6,289 nucleotides of DNA. Source: UBA920 sp038257015 (GTDB lineage: Bacteria > Patescibacteriota > Doudnabacteria > UBA920). The position numbers were made by a program, and so were the translations under genes. Shown here in pieces: positions 4,811 through 6,289 of the stretch (position 1 is its first letter; each line of letters starts with the position of its first letter). Below the pieces are notes generated by a model that was given only the letters and a program-made list of their open reading frames with translations, had not been told where the DNA came from and did no database searches. The stretch is taken from the NCBI GenBank assembly GCA_038257015.1, contig JBBSJS010000049.1:1-6289 (forward strand). The letters run 5' to 3'.

Positions 4811-4941
4811 CCCGCAACGCTTGGGCCGAAACTCCGCCTTGGCGGGGTGAGGTTAAGTGTTGTGGGGAAAGGGGCAACAATACGGAAGGTGAAGTGGGTC
4901 CGCCTTAGCGGGCACACGTAACCTGCAGTATTGAATGACCC
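4811..4941 (+). ncRNA. Unidentified structured RNA-like element, copy 2
   Basis: 131 nt, same architecture as 4481-4601 with different bases in the helices. Domain 1: 12-bp helix 4811-4822/4855-4866 (CCCGCAACGCTT with AAGTGTTGTGGG, two G-U), the same GG(G)CC/GGTT extension, plus an extra hairpin ACTCCGC/GCGGGGT (4831-4837/4842-4848) that copy 1 lacks. Domain 2: GGG/CCC (4871-4873/4939-4941), G-A where copy 1 has A-G, CAATAC/GTATTG (4878-4883/4928-4933), AGGT/ACCT (4887-4890/4921-4924), hairpin 4894-4903/4908-4917. Double changes that keep pairing (A-T to C-G, T-A to A-T, G-C to A-T, A-T to G-C) show the fold is selected. Single-stranded blocks GGTGAAGTG, GTAACCTGCAG and TTGAATG are conserved. 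It stops one base before the CCA of tRNA-fMet. Orientation is inferred from the G-U pairs. Confidence 0.6.
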
Positions 4942-4942
4942 A

Positions 4943-5017
4943 TGGTTGCGGGGGTGGGACTCGAACCCACAACCTCAAGGTTATGAGCCTTGCGAGCTGC
5001 CATTGCTCTACCCCGCG
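4943..5017 (-). tRNA. Initiator tRNA-fMet (CAU)
   Basis: 75 nt with encoded CCA (4945-4943). Acceptor CGCGGGG against CCCCGCA leaves the C1-A72 mismatch that marks bacterial initiators and allows formylation. D-arm GAGC-AATGGCA-GCTC, anticodon arm CAAGG-CTCATAA-CCTTG, T-arm GTGGG-TTCGAGT-CCCAC, discriminator A. The usual three G-C pairs of the initiator anticodon stem are reduced to two: position 29-41 is A-U. It is the first gene of the tRNA cluster, preceded by its own promoter. Confidence 0.97.
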
Positions 5018-5032
5018 TTAAAATACTTGATA

Positions 5033-5061
5033 ATAGTACTATATTAGCTCATTTTTTGCAA
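5033..5061 (-). promoter_or_regulatory. Promoter of the tRNA cluster
   Basis: Minus strand: TTGCAA (5061-5056), a 17-base spacer, TACTAT (5038-5033). Transcription would begin near 5026, about nine bases before the tRNA-fMet 5' end. A second TATAAT (5089-5084) lies upstream with a weaker -35, and an inverted repeat AGTCT/AGACT (5061-5077) overlaps the upstream edge of the -35. Confidence 0.65.
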
Positions 5062-5105
5062 GTCTAATATAGAGACTGAACTTATTATACTGTTGAATAT
5101 TTACC

Positions 5106-5137
5106 CGCAAACACAAATCCCGCCGAAGGGCGGGATT
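5106..5137 (-). terminator. Intrinsic terminator of the histone-like gene
   Basis: Minus strand: AATCCCGCC (5137-5129), loop CTTC, GGCGGGATT (5124-5116), then TTTGTGTTTG. A nine-pair GC-rich stem 26 bases after the stop codon; it also separates this gene from the tRNA promoter. Confidence 0.88.
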
Positions 5138-5163
5138 CATGCTTAGCTTTAAAGCGAAACGAA

Positions 5164-5322
5164 TTAACGACGACGCTTTGCAGCTTTTTTAGCAGCTTTT
5201 TTAGCTGGACGCTTTGCAGCTTTTTTAGCTGGACGCTTTGCAGCTTTCTTAGCAGCTTTTTTAGCTGGACGCTTTGCAGCTTTTTTAGCTGGGCGCTTTG
5301 CAGCTTTTTTCTTTACAGCCAT
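5164..5322 (-). CDS. Histone H1-like Lys/Ala/Arg/Pro repeat protein, nucleoid-associated
   Basis: 52 residues, MAVKKKAAKRPAKKAAK... ending KRRR, with only six amino acids used: by count 20 Lys, 19 Ala, 7 Arg, 4 Pro, one Met and one Val. Residues 6-25 and 26-45 are an exact 20-residue tandem repeat, each made of two KAAKRPAK units plus KAAK, and the last unit is KAAKRRR. This is the make-up of histone H1 C-terminal tails and of bacterial DNA-condensing tails (Hc1/Hc2, AlgP, the HupB tail). It should bind DNA or RNA by charge, condensing the nucleoid, and is likely disordered when free. Such short stand-alone proteins are frequent in Patescibacteria (general knowledge). The ATG at 5322 has a clear Shine-Dalgarno site, the best in the window, and a long leader, consistent with high or regulated expression. 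Confidence 0.88.
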   Translation of the reverse strand: MAVKKKAAKRPAKKAAKRPAKKAAKKAAKRPAKKAAKRPAKKAAKKAAKRRR

Positions 5323-5332
5323 GTGGGCTAGT

Positions 5333-5338
5333 CTCCCT
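5333..5338 (-). promoter_or_regulatory. Shine-Dalgarno site of the histone-like gene
   Basis: AGGGAG on the minus strand, ten bases before the ATG. It is the only strong Shine-Dalgarno sequence among the genes here, and it directly follows a leader hairpin. Confidence 0.7.
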
Positions 5339-5365
5339 GAAGCGAAACTTTTTTGCCTTCGCTTC
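5339..5365 (-). promoter_or_regulatory. Leader hairpin next to the ribosome binding site
   Basis: GAAGCGAA (5365-5358) and TTCGCTTC (5346-5339) form a perfect 8-bp stem with an A-rich 11-base loop on the minus-strand transcript, ending exactly where AGGGAG begins. It could tune ribosome access or protect the 5' end. Confidence 0.5.
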
Positions 5366-5379
5366 TTAATTTTCTACTT

Positions 5380-5399
5380 CTTAAAGTTTGCACTTTAAG
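5380..5399 (-). promoter_or_regulatory. Second leader hairpin with GCAA tetraloop
   Basis: CTTAAAGT-GCAA-ACTTTAAG on the minus strand: a perfect 8-bp stem closed by a GNRA tetraloop. It lies in the same leader, 14 bases before the first hairpin. GNRA loops point to an RNA rather than a DNA function. Confidence 0.5.
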
Positions 5400-5479
5400 T
5401 TTAGTAGTGAATAAAAAATGTTTTCTGTTTTTTCTTTCGTTAAAAGTTTACTTTGAATTGTCAAAACGTGATATAAATA

Positions 5480-5509
5480 ATTATAAGACTTTAGTCAACG
5501 TCAAGTCAA
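5480..5509 (-). promoter_or_regulatory. Promoter of the histone-like gene, inside the end of the upstream gene
   Basis: Minus strand: TTGACT (5509-5504), an 18-base spacer, TATAAT (5485-5480). The boxes overlap the last codons and stop of the nucleotidyltransferase gene. Start near 5473 gives a leader of about 150 bases. A further TTGACA at 5464-5459 lacks a good -10. Confidence 0.6.
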
Positions 5510-6197
5510 GTGCTTGTGTGTATAACTTTTTTATTTGTGCACGATTATATTTTAGTTTTGATTTATTTATTTCTTTTTCTACACGTTGTAATGAAATATT
5601 TTTTAACAAAGAACGATTTTTATTTATTGCGTGTTGTAATTTATCATCAAGTGAAAATTTATAATCATACATAAAACGCCACGCACGAATTATTCTTAAA
5701 GGGTCTTCCTTAAGTTTTTTATCTACAACCCCCACGCTGCGTAGTATTTTTAATTTCAAATCAATCACACCTTTGTGAGTAGGATCCATCACAAACTGAT
5801 TGTGGTAATCAAAATATAAACAGTTCACTGTGAAGTCCCTACGTAAGTAGTCGTTTTTTATTGATTTTGTAAGGGTTATTTCAGGAAATCGATTATTTTC
5901 TTTATACACATCCTTACGGAAACTAGTGATCTCCACATACATACTTCCTCGACGCGCACTCACTACTGCAAATTTTTTTTGTGATAAATCTATATCGAAA
6001 CTAGTCTTTAAAATACTTGCAACTTGCTCAGGTTTAGCACTTGTGGCAATATCAATGTCTTCAAATTTTTTGTTAAGTAATATATTCCTAACCATCCCGC
6101 CAACAAAATAAGTTTGCGGAAACTCTTTGTGCAAAGTCTCGTAAACTTCGACACTAAACTTTTCCAATTTGGATTTCGGAGTGAAAATATTTTTCAT
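5481..6197 (-). CDS. Short CCA-adding enzyme / poly(A) polymerase-like nucleotidyltransferase
   Basis: 238 residues of the class II tRNA nucleotidyltransferase family, which adds or repairs the 3' CCA of tRNA, or adds A tails. The catalytic head is complete: YFVGGMVRNIL (30-40; GG and R37), EDIDIATSA (46-54; D47 and D49 as the DxD metal ligands), LRRDFTVN (118-125; the RRD motif) and EDPLRIIRAWRF (164-175; nucleotide-selecting EDxxR). A neck-like ISLQRVEKEI (201-210) follows, and then the protein ends, whereas family members commonly reach about 400 residues with body and tail domains. No frameshift remnant is apparent because the next gene's promoter starts at once. A minimal head-plus-neck form, or a truncated gene, are both possible. 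No Shine-Dalgarno site; the ATG follows a run of seven T. CCA versus A-only activity cannot be told from motifs alone. Confidence 0.9.
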   Translation of the reverse strand: MKNIFTPKSKLEKFSVEVYETLHKEFPQTYFVGGMVRNILLNKKFEDIDIATSAKPEQVASILKTSFDIDLSQKKFAVVSARRGSMYVEITSFRKDVYKENNRFPEITLTKSIKNDYLRRDFTVNCLYFDYHNQFVMDPTHKGVIDLKLKILRSVGVVDKKLKEDPLRIIRAWRFMYDYKFSLDDKLQHAINKNRSLLKNISLQRVEKEINKSKLKYNRAQIKKLYTQALDLTLTKVL

Positions 6198-6227
6198 AAA
6201 AAAATGCTTCTGTATTTACAAAAGCAT
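6198..6227 (-). terminator. Intrinsic terminator or attenuator abutting the nucleotidyltransferase start codon
   Basis: Minus strand: ATGCTTTTGT (6227-6218), loop AAAT, ACAGAAGCAT (6213-6204), ten pairs with one U-G, then seven T ending at the ATG (6197). It may end an upstream gene outside the window or attenuate the nucleotidyltransferase itself. The U-G is A-C on the other strand, so the minus direction is favoured. Confidence 0.75.
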
Positions 6228-6245
6228 AATTATTATTCGTGAAAT

Positions 6246-6282
6246 ACTCCCCCGCCGGTAATTGGATTCTTACGGTGGGAGT
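6246..6282 (+). repeat. GC-rich inverted repeat at the window edge
   Basis: ACTCCC, a CC bulge and GCCG (6246-6257) pair with CGGT and GGGAGT (6273-6282); loop of 15 bases. One pair is G-U on the plus strand. GTTTG follows, a poor U-run. It could be a plus-strand terminator or part of an RNA running out of the window; too little is visible to say. Confidence 0.4.
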
Positions 6283-6289
6283 GTTTGCG

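Noticed and set aside
4720..4921. Two opposite ORFs of 63-65 codons
   Set aside because: Both cover the same structured element copy 2 on opposite strands, a sign of open frames caused by composition. Helix covariation explains the sequence better.
4481..4941. Cobalamin riboswitch, because of ACCTGC, GGTTAA and GGGAAA-like blocks
   Set aside because: The blocks are not in the riboswitch order, the GCCACTG-type B12-box is absent, and no gene follows on the plus strand.
4481..4941. CRISPR array or integron attC sites
   Set aside because: Only two diverged copies separated by a tRNA gene, no constant direct repeats and no GTTRRRY/RYYYAAC core pair; no cas or integrase gene.
5353..5664. 103-codon plus-strand ORF
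   Set aside because: Antisense to the leader of the histone-like gene and to the 3' part of the nucleotidyltransferase gene, which has clear family motifs.
5926..6111. 61-codon plus-strand ORF
   Set aside because: Shadow of the catalytic head of the nucleotidyltransferase on the other strand.

Overview
The window reads as a piece of a low-GC bacterial chromosome, most likely a Candidate Phyla Radiation (Patescibacteria) genome. That is an inference from several signs: compact co-directional genes with few Shine-Dalgarno sites, a 52-residue Lys/Ala/Arg/Pro repeat protein of the histone-H1-tail type, a membrane-anchored protein with a Thr/Asn/Pro linker, and a very short CCA-adding enzyme. No ribosomal RNA or marker protein is present to settle the lineage.

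Left part (1-2770, minus strand): a tight four-gene operon, read right to left, of rmuC, a NYN/LabA-type nuclease gene, a PIN-domain nuclease gene and a UvrD/PcrA-type helicase gene cut by the window edge. Spacings are 27 bases, a 4-base ATGA overlap and 9 bases. A promoter with an extended -10 box lies so close to the rmuC start that the transcript is probably leaderless.

Middle part (2770-4230): an intergenic stretch rich in hairpins and minus-strand terminators, a plus-strand ORF for a 56-residue hydrophilic protein of unknown function ending at a strong terminator, and a convergent minus-strand gene for a 216-residue membrane-anchored exported protein. Its promoter carries two palindromes. 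A 37-bp sequence at 2974-3010 is a near copy of the 3' end and terminator of tRNA-Asp at 4232-4268, so this 1.2-kb segment is flanked by direct repeats.

Right-middle part (4230-5060): a minus-strand tRNA cluster of initiator Met, a CAU tRNA (Met or Ile2) and Asp, with a promoter ahead of the initiator gene and a terminator after tRNA-Asp. The two spacers are unusually GC-rich. Each holds one copy of a 121-131 nt element that folds into the same two-domain structure with multiple compensatory base changes. The G-U pairs show that the plus strand, opposite to the tRNAs, is the strand that folds best. Each element stops exactly one base short of a tRNA CCA end. I do not recognise the family; this is the best candidate for something new here. 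A duplicated 5' end of tRNA-Asp lies beside one copy.

Right part (5060-6289, minus strand): a short class II CCA-adding enzyme / poly(A) polymerase-like gene followed by the histone-like gene, which has its own promoter, a long hairpin-containing leader, a clear ribosome binding site and a terminator. A strong terminator-like hairpin abuts the start codon of the nucleotidyltransferase gene.

The neighbourhood combines tRNA genes, a tRNA-end enzyme, two predicted RNases, a DNA helicase and a nucleoid protein, but only the four-gene operon shows real physical linkage.
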